From: Meconema thalassinum
Lineage: Eukaryota; Arthropoda; Insecta; Orthoptera; Tettigoniidae
Direction of reading: 5' to 3'
Length of the DNA: 64,000 nucleotides
Assembly: GCA_946902985.2 (NCBI GenBank)
Contig: OX336399.1
Location: forward strand, 162,918,911-162,982,910
A program made the translations under genes and the position numbers. Under the pieces are notes generated by a model, which made no database searches, had not been told where the DNA came from, and saw nothing but the letters and a program-made list of their open reading frames with translations. Shown piece after piece: positions 1 to 9,723 of the stretch (positions are counted from its first letter, which is position 1; every line of letters starts with the position of its first letter).

Positions 1-496
1 ATGTCCAACCTACCAGTTTGCATCAATTCACTTCCTAGGTATTTGAACGTGTCCACAATTTCCAAACTCTGACTTCCAATTTTCACAGTGCCCTTTCCTT
101 GTATTTCCCCTCTTGTCATCACCATGGTCTTGCTTTTCTCTATACTGATTTTCAGGCCGTACTTCAGAATATTTTCGTTCAGTGCATCTAGTTGTTTTTG
201 CACTTCTTCGGTGTTCCTTCCCCAGACCACAATATCATCTGCAAATAATAGTAACTTCATTTCTTTATGTCCATATGCTTCCTTTGTTTCCTTTACAATT
301 TCATCCATCACCATTATGAACAAAAGATGTGACAGCACACTCCCCTGTCTTAGTCCAGTCTTGTTCCTAAACCAATCTGTCTTTCCAACTGGGGTCAGTA
401 CCCTGCTAACACAGTTGTTGTACATTGCTTGCACCATTTCCAACATCTCTCTTCCCAGTAACTTCTTAACCATGGTTTCCCATACCTTCTCAATTA
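1..496 (-). mobile_element. LINE reverse transcriptase fragment, RTE/CFDP2-like group, cut by window edge
   Basis: Read on the minus strand, the segment gives the palm of a non-LTR reverse transcriptase: KVWET near 485, the GLRQGSVL motif near 345-370, the catalytic LFADDIVVWG box near 216-245, and FKYLGSEL near 25-45. The frame is open from about 473 to the window edge. The left side continues outside the window; the right side ends near 496 where the coding signal stops in AT-rich DNA. It resembles the complete element at 41231-44320 but is a separate, diverged subfamily. The open frame on the plus strand here is only its shadow. Confidence 0.85.
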
Positions 497-644
497 GATA
501 TATTATCATTATGTCTTTCAGTTTTCCTTTCATTCATAGCTTTTAAATCCCACAAAAGGTACAACTATGTTATTTTGTTTCCCTCTAATTCCATCCTGTT
601 GTAAGACACTATTTTCATCAAAACAACATGTCATTGAAATATTA

Positions 645-694
645 GTTAGTTATTGTTGCTTAAAGGGGCGGAACTACGAGGTCATCTGCCCCTA
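645..694 (-). mobile_element. 50-bp insertion made only of a LINE 3' hairpin and tail
   Basis: On the minus strand this is GGGGCAGATGACC, a short loop region, GTTCCGCCCC, then an A-rich tail ending in TAAC repeats. The same sequence forms the 3' end of the LINE at 28461-30908. It is flanked by a perfect 12-bp direct repeat ATTGAAATATTA at 633-644 and 695-706, as expected for target-primed insertion of a very short 3' copy. Confidence 0.75.
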
Positions 695-859
695 ATTGAA
701 ATATTAAGTTACTCTAATTATGTAAGTGTTATTTTACATTAAAGCATAAGGTCCACTGATAAGACAACATAAAAGAGCGAAGATTTACCGTATGTTAAAC
801 CATTCATGTGTTAAGATTTTTTGAAAATTCATTAAAAACCCCAGTTCAGGATGCAAAAT

Positions 860-945
860 TGTGAGACTAAGCGCCAGACCGGAAAGGGATAAGACATTAT
901 AGGTACATGTTTCGAGAGCATATACCTCTTCATCAGTCTCTCTTA
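860..945 (-). ncRNA. Hammerhead-ribozyme-like core, probable solo Penelope-like terminal fragment
   Basis: The minus strand holds CTGATGA (930-936), a short GAGG/CTCTC-type stem with a UAUAUG loop, then CGAAACATGT with GAAAC at 909-913. This is the order of a hammerhead catalytic core (CUGANGA, helix II, GAAAC). The same core with ACATGT following it is seen at 52436-52465 and 57327-57355 in palindromic insertions. Penelope-like retroelements are known to carry hammerheads in their terminal repeats. Stems I and III were not modelled, so activity is unproven. Confidence 0.5.
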
Positions 946-1920
946 GAGCCTTTTAACATTAACATTCAAAAAGATAAAACATACATTCCTCAAAACACAC
1001 TTAAAAAACTTAACTAAAATTGTCAAAAACTTTTTGTAGAAGCTATTAACAACATACTAGCGGACCCGAGAATGAGCCGTGTCTTGTGTGGGGTTTCGCC
1101 TAGGACACCAAGCTGGCTCATCAGCGGGCTCTTGGTTTTAATCCTGCATAGGAAGAAGGTCTGATGTTTATAGCTAGAGGTGTTAGTTTTTGTTAATTCG
1201 CAATAAAACGAAAAGTCATATTTAGAGGTTAGGATGTTTTATTTTCACGTATTTACATGTTTCGTGCCGCCCAGGAGTGAAATTAAATCGCGAAATAACG
1301 TGAATTTTGTGAATAACACCACAAATACCGCAATCTGCGAAATAAAAACAAATTTTCATATTTTTCCCCCACACCAATCCGAACATTTTTGTCCACAAGC
1401 CGATAATCGAATTTGGTTGGTGTTCAATTCGAGAGAATGATCGATTGTATAGTTTCGCGAGGGGTAATACTACGATATACTGTCGATATTCTCGTTACTC
1501 GTTGGATTTTAGCGCTGTGGTAAACAGCTGTTATATCGCGGCGTGAATAGTTTGGCCGACTACCTCCAAAAGGTTATGTGATAGTTGTTCATAATGTAAA
1601 CTACGTTTGCCTCCTGTTACATCGGTAGAGAGTGTAAATTATAGTAGAGAATTCTATATAATTTAATAAAAAGTGCGCAAATTGTGCGTTATCATAGAAG
1701 CTAGTGTGTTATTTGCGTGAATCAGTTGGCGACCACGTGCTCGTCGTATTAGTTCCGAACTTAGCAGTACAGGAAGATGAGACGCGACGTAATTTAAATA
1801 TTATGACACGAATTCAGAAATAAATTTTGCGTGTGGTTACGAATTTATACTGGCGTGTGACTACAGTCAACCGTGTGATAACAGTGTTTGTTACTGGGCA
1901 TCGCTCAGTTGAGTTTAAAA
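946..1920. other. Non-coding stretch upstream of hAT transposase
   Basis: AT-rich sequence with no convincing coding frame. It presumably contains the 5' end and promoter of the hAT element that follows, but I could not find a terminal inverted repeat pair that would fix its edge. Small open frames here have no recognisable content. Confidence 0.4.
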
Positions 1921-3678
1921 ATGCCGAAGGTAGCTGTTTCTGCCACAGACAGACTTAAAGAATATAAGAATGAAGGATTTATAATTTCTTGTGGCATTCT
2001 TATGTGCAAATATTGTGATTGTCGGTTAGATTATCGCAGGAAAGATGCATTAGACAAACATTGCAAATCGGAGAAGCATTCAAAACACCGAGAAAATTCG
2101 CGTCTTGAAGTTAGTGTTCCTAGAGTGGCCACCTTGAAAGAAACATTATCAAATGCTAGTCGTGTGAAGGATATGAAAGTAGAGTTTATTTTGGACACTA
2201 CTACTGCGTTTGTGAAAGCTAATATACCAGTAGAGAAACTAGATAATCCTGCTATCCGTACTTGGTTTAATAAGTACGTTCGCGGAAGTGGAGATTTACC
2301 ATCAGCAAATCAGATTCGTCAGAAATACATCCCCATGATTGGCGAAAGAAGGAGGGAAGAAATTAGGGAAGATATAAAAAACAAAGACGTGTTTCTGCTA
2401 TGTGACGAAACAACTGACAAGAATGGTAGGTGTGTTTTCAACATTCTTTTTCGTCCATCAGTACCATCAACTGAAATGAACACCCATCTGGCTGCCTCTG
2501 TTGTTCTAGATTCTGCCAATAGCGTAAATTGCTCCAATGCGATATTAGACACCTTGAATTCCTATGAAATTGAACGGGAGCGTGTAGTGGCAGTAGTTAC
2601 GGACTCAGCACGCTACATGACAAAATGTGTAACTACTCTTCAAGGATTGATTGAAGAATTAAGTCATGTCCAGTGCTGGGCTCATAAAGTCAATCTTATC
2701 GGCTGCGTATTTGAAAACGAGCTGGACGAATTGAACATGTCTATAGTAAAGACAAAGAATGCCTTTTTAAATACGCGAAAAAGAAAAAGCAATTACGTTG
2801 CATTTCTAAGGGAGAAATATGAAAACACAGAAAAAGAGAATGAAATTCTAGCTTTCCCAATGCCTGTATGTACAAGATGGAATTCATGGTTTAAGGCTGC
2901 AATGTATATGGCCACGCATGTGGAAGATCTGGTAGAATTTTTCAAAACATTGGAAGATTCAAATTCTGGGGTCAAATTTTTCCAACAAGCATCGACTTCA
3001 ACAATACAATTTATACAATTACAAGCATTGTATGTTTCTGTTGTTGGTGCCTCTCTTATGGACTTGCTTAATTTCTTGGAGGGATCTAAGTACCCAACAA
3101 TTCACTTACGGGCTGGGAAGCTAGATGACCTTGAGGTCTCAAGCTATTAGGCGATGGTGGAATGTTCAATCATACGATCCTCCAGAACTTGGAACAGCTT
3201 CCTCAAAAGATGCAGGTAAAGGTTAAGTCCAAGCTTACGTGTGTTGCCCAGTCAGCTCTAGTGAAAGTCAGGACTTTAAGGACCACGGATCCAGCCAGGA
3301 AGACTGTAGAAGCCATTGTTTGATCCTCCGCATGCACCTAAGAACGTATCTCCCATAGAACTGCTCCAATTTAAGAAGAATGCCCCATTTCTTACGAAGA
3401 TGGAGTCTCAACAGTTTTTAGAGGCTCACAGCATTTACCTGACTGCAATCAAGAACCAACTGCATCATGAAGATAATGTGAATGTTCCAGAGATCCTCAT
3501 GGGATTAAGGCCTGCTCACCGAGACTATGCAACAGCTGCATTAAAGTGTGTGTGGTATCCTTGTTCAAATGTGGATTCTGAAAGGTCATTTTCGAAATAC
3601 AGTCTCATAGTAAGTGATAGGAGGCGAAAATTGACAGCTGCAAATGCTGAGACTTTAACCATGATCTACTTCCAGTGA
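1921..3678 (+). pseudogene. hAT transposase related to CGGBP1, frameshifted
   Basis: The ATG start MPKVAVSATDRLKEY is preferred over an in-frame TTG 33 bp upstream. Residues 24-55 form a BED-type zinc finger (C29, C32, H47, H53), followed by EKLDNPAIRTWFNKYV and SANQIRQKYIP, the same order as vertebrate CGGBP1, a domesticated hAT protein. Then come the catalytic-core signatures LLCDETTD, VVTDSARYM, VQCWAHKVNL and CTRWNSWF, and finally the hATC dimerisation segment SNVDSERSFSKYSLIVSDRR at about 3565-3625. The frame stops at 3148-3150; coding-like sequence continues in another frame to about 3320 and then returns to the first frame. Two frameshifts or stops therefore inactivate it. It sits in the TNPO3 intron beyond 4158, on the opposite strand. 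Confidence 0.88.
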
Positions 3679-4157
3679 TTTCACCGCAGTATTTGGATAA
3701 AACCGAAAAAGGTATTCACTGAAATGTGTTTCGAGATGGTGAATGTAAAATAAAAATGTGACTTCCATATAAGTATTATCTCATTCTTCCATAGCCATGT
3801 TTAACGTTTTACTCTGCTGTTTTGTTTTTTACTTTGTTTTATTAATTGTTTATATTTTTAAATGCACTTATTGTACAAACCTTATCGCTTTCCAAATTTT
3901 AACATGTCATCCCCCGAAAAAATAATAAAAACACAAAACACCACCTTTTGAATTTTAAATCAACAAATCTTCAAAAAAAATAACAACACTTTCTAACACC
4001 TCTATTTATAGCATGTCAATTATAAATGATTGACTGCATAAAACTAAATTGTAAGGGTCTCATTGGCCACTCTGTATAGGAACTCCCTTAACAGAAAATA
4101 GTCCAGTCCTGTTGTTTTTTATTACTATACAATGACAAAAGATCTATAAAAGCATAC
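3679..4157. other. Intron sequence downstream of hAT transposase
   Basis: AT-rich, includes the likely 3' untranslated part of the hAT element (an AATAAAA-like signal near 3750). No TIR or other feature could be assigned. The first bases before 4158 on the minus strand are the GTATGC donor of the adjacent exon. Confidence 0.4.
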
Positions 4158-4298
4158 CTGTTTTACAAGAGGTTCTAGAAGATGTACAGACTGTTTACCA
4201 ACACAGCGGACAGCAAACCTGAGGCACCTACAACACCGCTCCATAACCCTCAGGTCTGCTTGGTATTTGTTACATGTATTGGAGAGGACAGGCCAGAT
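4158..4298 (-). CDS. TNPO3: Transportin-3 exon (sixth in window)
   Basis: A 141-nt exon, 47 codons, phase 0 at both ends. It begins [20 protein letters not shown] and continues with [15 protein letters not shown] and LLEPLVKQ, the most conserved block of the series and very close to vertebrate TNPO3 ([27 protein letters not shown]). The acceptor is a clean pyrimidine tract ending TTTTTTCAG before ATC; the donor is CAG/GTATGC. Structurally it lies in the middle HEAT repeats. It joins the exon at 7469-7603 in phase 0. Confidence 0.96.
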
Positions 4299-4459
4299 CT
4301 GAAAAAACACAATTGCATCTATAAGTAGAGACATGCAAATAGTGAGTTTATTTTAAACCAAAAACAGTAATTTTGGTTTAGTTTCTTTTAGAGCCTTGGA
4401 ACAACATGGCCATAATCCTTGTGTACTTCAGGGATTGTAGAATGTCTACCTGAGTTATT

Positions 4460-4611
4460 GAGTTAGGAATTTTAAGTGCTGCATTTTTATTTGGCATAAA
4501 AAATGCTCGGAAATGGCTTAGCACCAAAAAGAAAACAAAACTATATCCTCCGTCTGTGCTTCAGTTGTATCTTTAATATTCTTTAAGTGCAGCACTTAAA
4601 ATTCCTAACTC
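4460..4611. repeat. Short hairpin element with perfect 24-bp inverted arms
   Basis: Positions 4460-4483 and 4588-4611 are exact reverse complements, starting GAGTTAGGAATTTTAAG and ending in the matching CTTAAAATTCCTAACTC. The spacer is 104 bp and AT-rich with no coding signal. The form suggests a miniature inverted-repeat element; the superfamily is unknown. No target duplication was resolved. Confidence 0.7.
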
Positions 4612-4759
4612 TCATAATCTCCACATTAAATCTGTTTTCGAAAATGTCTAAACTATTGTAAGTCGAATATTATTACTCTTTTTATTATATAATTTCTTCC
4701 TATTCCTCCCCCAGTATTTGTTATGTACTGTAGTTTCTCTTTTACTATGCCCTTTTCAT

Positions 4760-5015
4760 ATGGCAGCAATGTAGGTTATATTCCCTTACAAAGCCAGTTA
4801 GAAATCAATCCGACCTTTGGCTGGAGACGCCATTGTTGGAAGCATTCCAAGAAAGCCTCTATCGGAATGGAGTTTAGCTCGGTTGTCATTGCTGCCATAA
4901 TGTCGTCTCTGAAATTTCGTTTGTGGGCTTCTCGAGTTTGGGGAACAGCCAGAAGTCGCAGGGGGCCATATCAGGAGAGTAAGGAGCCTAGTTTTTCACA
5001 AAAAAAGTCTGAATC
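4760..5015 (-). mobile_element. Mariner transposase C-terminal fragment
   Basis: The minus strand reads APYSPDMAPCDFWLFPKLEK, the third catalytic Asp region of a DD34D mariner, followed after a frameshift by RDDIMAAMTTELNSIPIEAF and ECFQQWR. The N-terminal helix-turn-helix region and first catalytic residues are missing. A SINE abuts it on the right. Confidence 0.8.
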
Positions 5016-5041
5016 AAATGCGAGGAATATCCTGGAGCCAT

Positions 5042-5411
5042 AAGGACTGCAGACGATCAATTTTTCAAGTAGTTCCTACTTTTGCTACCACATGCTACCG
5101 TCCACGACACCTAGCTGCAGACTTGGCTGCTAGATGCCATCACAGCTAGCACCTGGCGGCGAACGTACAAACTAATATAACGTTATCAAACTAACCTACA
5201 AATGTTAGTTTCCACAAGGGTAGTTAGTAGAAGGTATTTTTCATGCCATAAATCTATGACATGGGACCGCCGGCTTTACTTCCCCTCCGAAGGAAGGCAT
5301 ACTGAGGGATTTTTAACGCTCTTAAAAAATCCGATGACTTCGGCCGGGTTTGAACCCGCAATCTTGGGCATAGAAGCTCAGCATGCTACCAACTACGCCA
5401 CCGAAACCGCT
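5042..5411 (-). mobile_element. SINE-1 copy (tRNA-headed)
   Basis: Minus-strand head has an A box TGGCGTAGTTGG and a B box GGTTCAAACCC, then the family body (CCCTCAGTATGCCTTCC, ATCTATGAC and GTTCGCCGCCAGGTGC-like blocks). The far tail seen in fuller copies, with GGAACCAACC, is missing. Sister copies: 7934-8383, 48776-50384 (split), 54622-54940, 59401-59913. Confidence 0.8.
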
Positions 5412-5540
5412 GACCTACCCTTAATGATCCAAAGGAGTTAAACTGTTTTACATGTAAATGAATTAATTTAAATGTATAATCTATGGTTTTACTCATAACA
5501 GCTAGAGGCAGATGACCTTATAACAACAATAACTAGAACT

Positions 5541-6305
5541 AGGGCTAGGATTTTTAGGTGCTAAAAATCGGGAAAATATTCATTTTTTATGTATTTAAAA
5601 TACCTGAAATATCTGACAAAAAAGTAAAAATATTTAATTATAATTTAGTTTATTAATGACAATATGAACAATATGCAGTATTCACGAATGCAATTTATAC
5701 TATGCCTCACTGACGGCTGAAGCATTACAATACACAAGATACATGTTCAGGTTGTCCACCACAAATTACCAACAATTATCGCGAAACACTTCTTCTGAAG
5801 GCGCGAAACTGCGGCATTATGTTTCTTGCCCTTGAGGTGTTGTGTAACTCGAGATCGCTGTTCAGCCTTGATTGCTTTCCCACATTGTTGGCAGAACAGA
5901 ACGCCCCCATCAGAAGTAAATTATCTTTAAATACTGTTGCAGACGATAACTTTTAGTTGCTTTTATTTTAGGCATCGTAAAACTGCCTTACAGTTCACAG
6001 TGCCGGAAATGAACTGAATGTGAGTGACATTGGTTCCAGGTAGCAGTGAGGAAGGGGAGAGAGAGAGAGGGAGGGGGGGGGGGGGGGAAAGGTCTAGCAA
6101 TATCTCACAGGTTCTTCTTTGTTGAAGTAACACAGAACAAAAATGCAATAAACTGAAAGATCTAGCATACTGATTTAAAAAAAAGAAATTATGTCTTTTT
6201 ATGTGCTAATAAGTGAAAAGCAGGAATTTATGTATTTATAGAAAAAAATGCTTAAAATATGTATTTACATAAAAGAATATTTATTTACCTAAAAATCCGA
6301 GCCCT
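5541..6305. mobile_element. Non-autonomous hAT-like element with 19-bp TIRs and a zinc-finger remnant
   Basis: Ends are AGGGCTAGGATTTTTAGGT on the left and its complement with one mismatch on the right (6287-6305). The minus strand between about 5750 and 5915 encodes SDGGVLFCQQCGKAIKAEQ, then RVTQHLKGKKH, a BED-like C2H2 finger resembling the N terminus of CGGBP1-type hAT proteins. The catalytic part is deleted. An 8-bp target duplication could not be confirmed. Confidence 0.6.
6054..6090 (+). repeat. GA/G low-complexity tract
   Basis: A run of GAGAGAGAGGGAG changing into about 14 consecutive G, inside the hAT-like element. Slippage-prone simple sequence; copy number may be unreliable. Confidence 0.8.
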
Positions 6306-6618
6306 AACTATAACTTACCCGTAGCATTTTATTGGTAAGAAAATATTGGTTTCTCAGAATTTCATCGAAGAGAAGCAATGCCCATTCAGAATGCTACATC
6401 AGTCATTTTAATTAATTAATTAATTCTATATTTTGCGTGCATTTAGAGAAGATATCTGCAAATTTGCTTTCACTTTTACAACTGCTGAAACATTCATAGG
6501 CCGTGAATTGAAGACGCCTGACTTAGGGGATCCTCTCAAAAGTCTATGCAAAAAATAAGTAAAGTAATGGATCTAGCTCAGATATTCCTCGGAATACCTA
6601 ACTCCCGAAATAGCCAGA

Positions 6619-6726
6619 TGAATCACTGACCCAGCAGTGAGAGGCCGGCATGCTGCCGCCTAAGCCACGGAGGCTTCTCAATAACTAACTGAATAAAATG
6701 ATTCTTACAGGAAAAAACTCACCTTG
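6619..6726. repeat. Direct repeat, left unit (pairs with 7143-7250)
   Basis: About 108 bp nearly identical to 7143-7250, offset exactly 524 bp. It contains a SINE-2 head on the minus strand plus about 47 bp of unique flank ending CTCACCTTG. Because unique flank is copied together with part of a SINE, this is a local segmental duplication and not two independent SINE insertions. Confidence 0.75.
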
Positions 6727-6818
6727 CAAATCCCTACACGACTAATATTGTCAAGCTATAAGTGAGAAAAACTGAACAGACTGATAAATGTTGTAAACTA
6801 GGGTGAATAACATTATTA

Positions 6819-6866
6819 GTGGCAGATGACCACACTGTTCCTTCCCTTAAAACCTCAATAACCAAC
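6819..6866 (+). repeat. LINE 3'-end-like fragment
   Basis: GGCAGATGACCACACTGTTC followed by CCTTAAAACCTCAATAACC, the same plan as the 3' termini at 28461-28530 and 645-694 but more diverged. No target duplication seen. Confidence 0.45.
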
Positions 6867-6867
6867 T

Positions 6868-7200
6868 GAAAATCCACACAGTCTGCTTCCATTCGACCGA
6901 CCGGGTCAGGGATGGAATGACTTAAGCCCCCATCTAGCGGCGAGGATATGAACTGTACCCGGCTGCCGAAGCCTGTCGTACTCCTCTGAGGCAATGATTA
7001 AATAAATGACAGATGAAATGAAATGATAGTGGAGGGTGTTGCTAGAATAAAATTTTTGACGGGAAAAACTGGAGTACCCAGAGAAAAACCTGTCTGCCTC
7101 CTTTTTTGTCAAGCACAGATCTTACATGGAGTGACCGGGATTTGAATCACTGACCCAGCAGTGAGAGGCCGGCATGCTGCCGCCTAAGCCAAGGAGGCTT
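6868..7200 (-). mobile_element. SINE-2 copy (tRNA-headed)
   Basis: Minus-strand head GCCTCCTTGGCTTAGGCGGC with A box, then a diverged B box region, then the family body and a 3' part reading CTAGATGGGGGCTTAAG and CCGGTCGAATGGAAGCAG. Related copies: 27663-27989 and 56283-56678. Confidence 0.75.
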
Positions 7201-7250
7201 CTCAATAACTAACTGAATAAAATGATTCTTACAGGAAAAAACTCACCTTG
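7143..7250. repeat. Direct repeat, right unit (pairs with 6619-6726)
   Basis: Right partner of the 108-bp repeat. Here the SINE-2 head is attached to its full body, so this is probably the original and the left unit the partial duplicate. Confidence 0.7.
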
Positions 7251-7468
7251 AGTGTAATAATTTGATCACCTCTGTAATTTAAATAAGCAATTAAATAGGC
7301 AGAACAATTGTGTTATCTTAATACAATTTCCATTATCGAACAAGAAAATATTGGACTATATGACTAGGTTGACAGGTCAAGTTACTAGTCTATTACCTCT
7401 TTATTCTTTGACATGACTATTAAATTAAAAAAACACCAACGTAACAGCTTTATACAAGAAGTTCTTAC

Positions 7469-7603
7469 CTCTGTTATAACGGCCTGACAGGGATGAATCT
7501 CACCGTTGTCAACACTAGGTTTTGTGTGCCTAAATATGGCTGCTAGTCGATCCAACCACAGCGCAGGGTCAGTTTTAGTTCCCCTCTCAGTCTTAACATC
7601 ATT
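7469..7603 (-). CDS. TNPO3: Transportin-3 exon (fifth in window)
   Basis: A 135-nt exon, 45 codons, phase 0 at both ends. It opens with a variable linker ([20 protein letters not shown]) and then has the conserved [20 protein letters not shown] and AVITE, matching LDRLAVIFRHTNPIVENGQ of vertebrate TNPO3. Acceptor TTTTGTTCCAG, donor GAG/GTAAGA. The 3.2 kb intron to the next exon holds a hairpin element, a mariner remnant, a SINE-1 and the hAT-like element; the 18.4 kb intron before it holds the palindromic element. Confidence 0.96.
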
Positions 7604-7739
7604 CTGGAACAAAATGATTCACTGTCTGAAATAAACATGGCTTAAGAAAGAATTGAATTGTCTGATCCGTAAAACAAGTGGAGATAAGTTTACACAACAT
7701 ATACAAGATAGTTAAAATGTAGTGCTTAGGTCCATGAAA

Positions 7740-7792
7740 TTTGGGGCTACATGACAGCATTGTCACAGCCCCCAAACTAAGGAACCAACCAA
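7740..7792 (+). mobile_element. 53-bp insertion made only of a SINE-1/LINE 3' hairpin and tail
   Basis: GGGGCTACATGACAGCATTG with a complementary TGTCACAGCCCC forms a two-part hairpin, followed by AAACTAAGGAACCAACC, the same terminus as SINE-1. A perfect 13-bp duplication TAGGTCCATGAAA flanks it at 7727-7739 and 7793-7805. No other element sequence is present. Confidence 0.8.
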
Positions 7793-7933
7793 TAGGTCCA
7801 TGAAAGCCATACAACAACTAAGGACACCGCAATCGAAGAGTTACATGTGAAGGCGTCCCCGATCGCAACGTATGGATTAGAAATCATTTGGTCATATCTC
7901 ACAAAAAAATTAATTTCATGGTATTGAAAACAT

Positions 7934-8383
7934 AGGTGGTTGGTTCCTTAGTTTAGGGGCTGCGACAACGCGGTCATGTAGCCCTGTGTACTTAGGGTGT
8001 GTGTAGAATCTGTCATCTGTTTAAATTCAAGTAAGGACTGTAGACTTCAAGTAGTTCCTACTTTTGCTACCAAATGCTACCGTCCACGACCTCTAGAGTG
8101 CGGACTTGGCTACTAGATGGCATCGCAGTCAGCACCTGGCGGCGAACGTTGGAACTGATAGTGTGTTATCAATTCTAAACTGCAAATTTTGGCTTCACAT
8201 AAGTGTTCTTTTTCATACCATAAATCTAAGACATGGGATCACCGGCTTGACTTCCCCTCCGAAGGAAGGCATACTGAGGGATTTTTAACGCTCTTAAAAA
8301 ATCCGAATACTTCGGCTGGGTTTGAACCCACGACCTTGGGCATAGAAGCTCAGCATGCTACCAACTACGCCACCGAAGCCGCC
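7934..8383 (-). mobile_element. SINE-1, complete copy (about 450 bp)
   Basis: Runs from a tRNA-like head on the minus strand (A box TGGCGTAGTTGG, B box GGTTCAAACCC) through the body to the GGGGCT hairpin and tail GGAACCAACC at 7934-7990. The 3' hairpin equals the 53-bp insertion at 7740-7792, which implies that a partner LINE with this 3' end mobilises the SINE. Confidence 0.85.
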
Positions 8384-8611
8384 ATTGAAAGAAGTAAAGG
8401 TGCTTTGTGAGTCGAAGTTACGCCCTCGCATCGAGCATACGCCTTGACCAGAGAACTAATTTATACGACGTAAAATGCTACTCCCAGCTATGGGGTAAAC
8501 CCCACAGTGGTCTAGTACGTGAGTTATTACTGGAAATCTTACTTATTGCTCTTCCCCCCCCCTAGTGACTGTGTATCCCACTTAGTTGTCACTCGAGCTT
8601 CCTATTTTCAC
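8384..8611. other. Short unassigned spacer
   Basis: No coding or repeat signature recognised except that it ends in the GGT/CCA repeat tail of the adjacent LINE. Confidence 0.4.
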
Positions 8612-9690
8612 CTATTATAATGCAATCTGTACCACCACCACCACCACCACCACCATCTTGCACAGTTTCCAGCCACTGGCCGGGTCTGTTTGGAACACAA
8701 GCCCCTCCAATGTCTTCTGTCTTCCCACCATCTCTCAGCCTCCACCCTTGTCCAGTCATCTCCTCTCTTCTTCCACCCCCTTCAGCCACCTGTCTCTCGA
8801 TCTTCCCCTCGGTCTCTTTCCTTCTTACTTCGTCTCGTGTACTCTCCTGGGTATCCTCTTCTCCTCCATTCGTTTTACATGTCCATACCATCTAAGTCTG
8901 GATTTCTCTATACCGTCCTGTAATGGTTCCTCCTTCATTAATTCTCTGGTCCTCTCATTTCTTATTCTCCATCTTTGTAGCTCTAATACTGCTTCTCAAG
9001 AACATCATCTCACTGGCCTGTATTTTGCTCTTCTCCCTTCCTTTCATAACCCAGGTCTCCGAGGCATACGTCAGGATAGGGACATAGTACGTCCGATATG
9101 TGATCTTTTTGCTGTTCTGAGGGACATCCTTGCTCCATATCATGCTTCTCACACTCCTCCGAAATGCTTCTGCCTGCCTCCCCCGCTCATTTATTTCTCT
9201 ATCGTTTCTTCCATTATCTTGTATCAGGCTTCCCAGATACTTGAAACTCTCCGCTTTCTTCAGCTGTTCCACACCAATTGTTATTCCCGTTGAGGTTCTT
9301 TCCTTCTTCCTTGTTGTGATCACCATCTCACTCTTATTTATGCTAAATTTCATCCCATATCCTTGTATTATTCTTTCCCACATGTCCAACTGTTCCTGTA
9401 CCTCCTCCTCCTTGTTTCCCCAAATCATCAAATCATCTGCAAACACCATTGCTTTCCTCTTTCCTTCCCCAATTACTTGTGCCACTCGGGTCATTATGTC
9501 ATCCATCACCACAATGAAAAGTAACGGTGACAGTGCACTTCCTTGTTTCAGGCCGTTTCTCTGTTCCAACCAGTCCGATCTCTCTCCTCCCACTTTCACA
9601 CAGCTCACGCTTCCCTTGTACATCTCCTTTATCCTCCTTATAGTCCATTTTTCTACTCCTCTATCCTCCAGGGACTTCCATACTGTATCA
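8612..9690 (-). mobile_element. LINE-A, 5'-truncated (RT to 3' end)
   Basis: Minus strand: MYKGSVSCVKVGGERSDWLE, NGLKQGSALSPLLF, the active-site FADDLMIWGN, FKYLGSLIQDNGR, YYVPILTYASETWVMKG; after a frameshift near 8955 the C-terminal part (LRWYGHVKR, DRWLKGV, RWWEDRRRWRGLCSKQ) runs to about 8650. It ends in a (GGT)n/(GAT)n microsatellite tail. Its protein is almost identical to the full-length copy at 41231-44320, so the two are recent sisters. Confidence 0.9.
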
Positions 9691-9723
9691 AATTTGTTTA
9701 AATCTTGTTGTTGTTGTTCTTCC

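Noticed and set aside
88..546. 152-codon open frame on the plus strand
   Set aside because: Exact shadow of a minus-strand reverse transcriptase with the ADD and FKYLG motifs; its own translation has no recognisable domain.
8300..8383. tRNA genes in SINE-1, SINE-2 and SINE-4 heads
   Set aside because: Always joined to the same SINE body, several copies, no intact cloverleaf.
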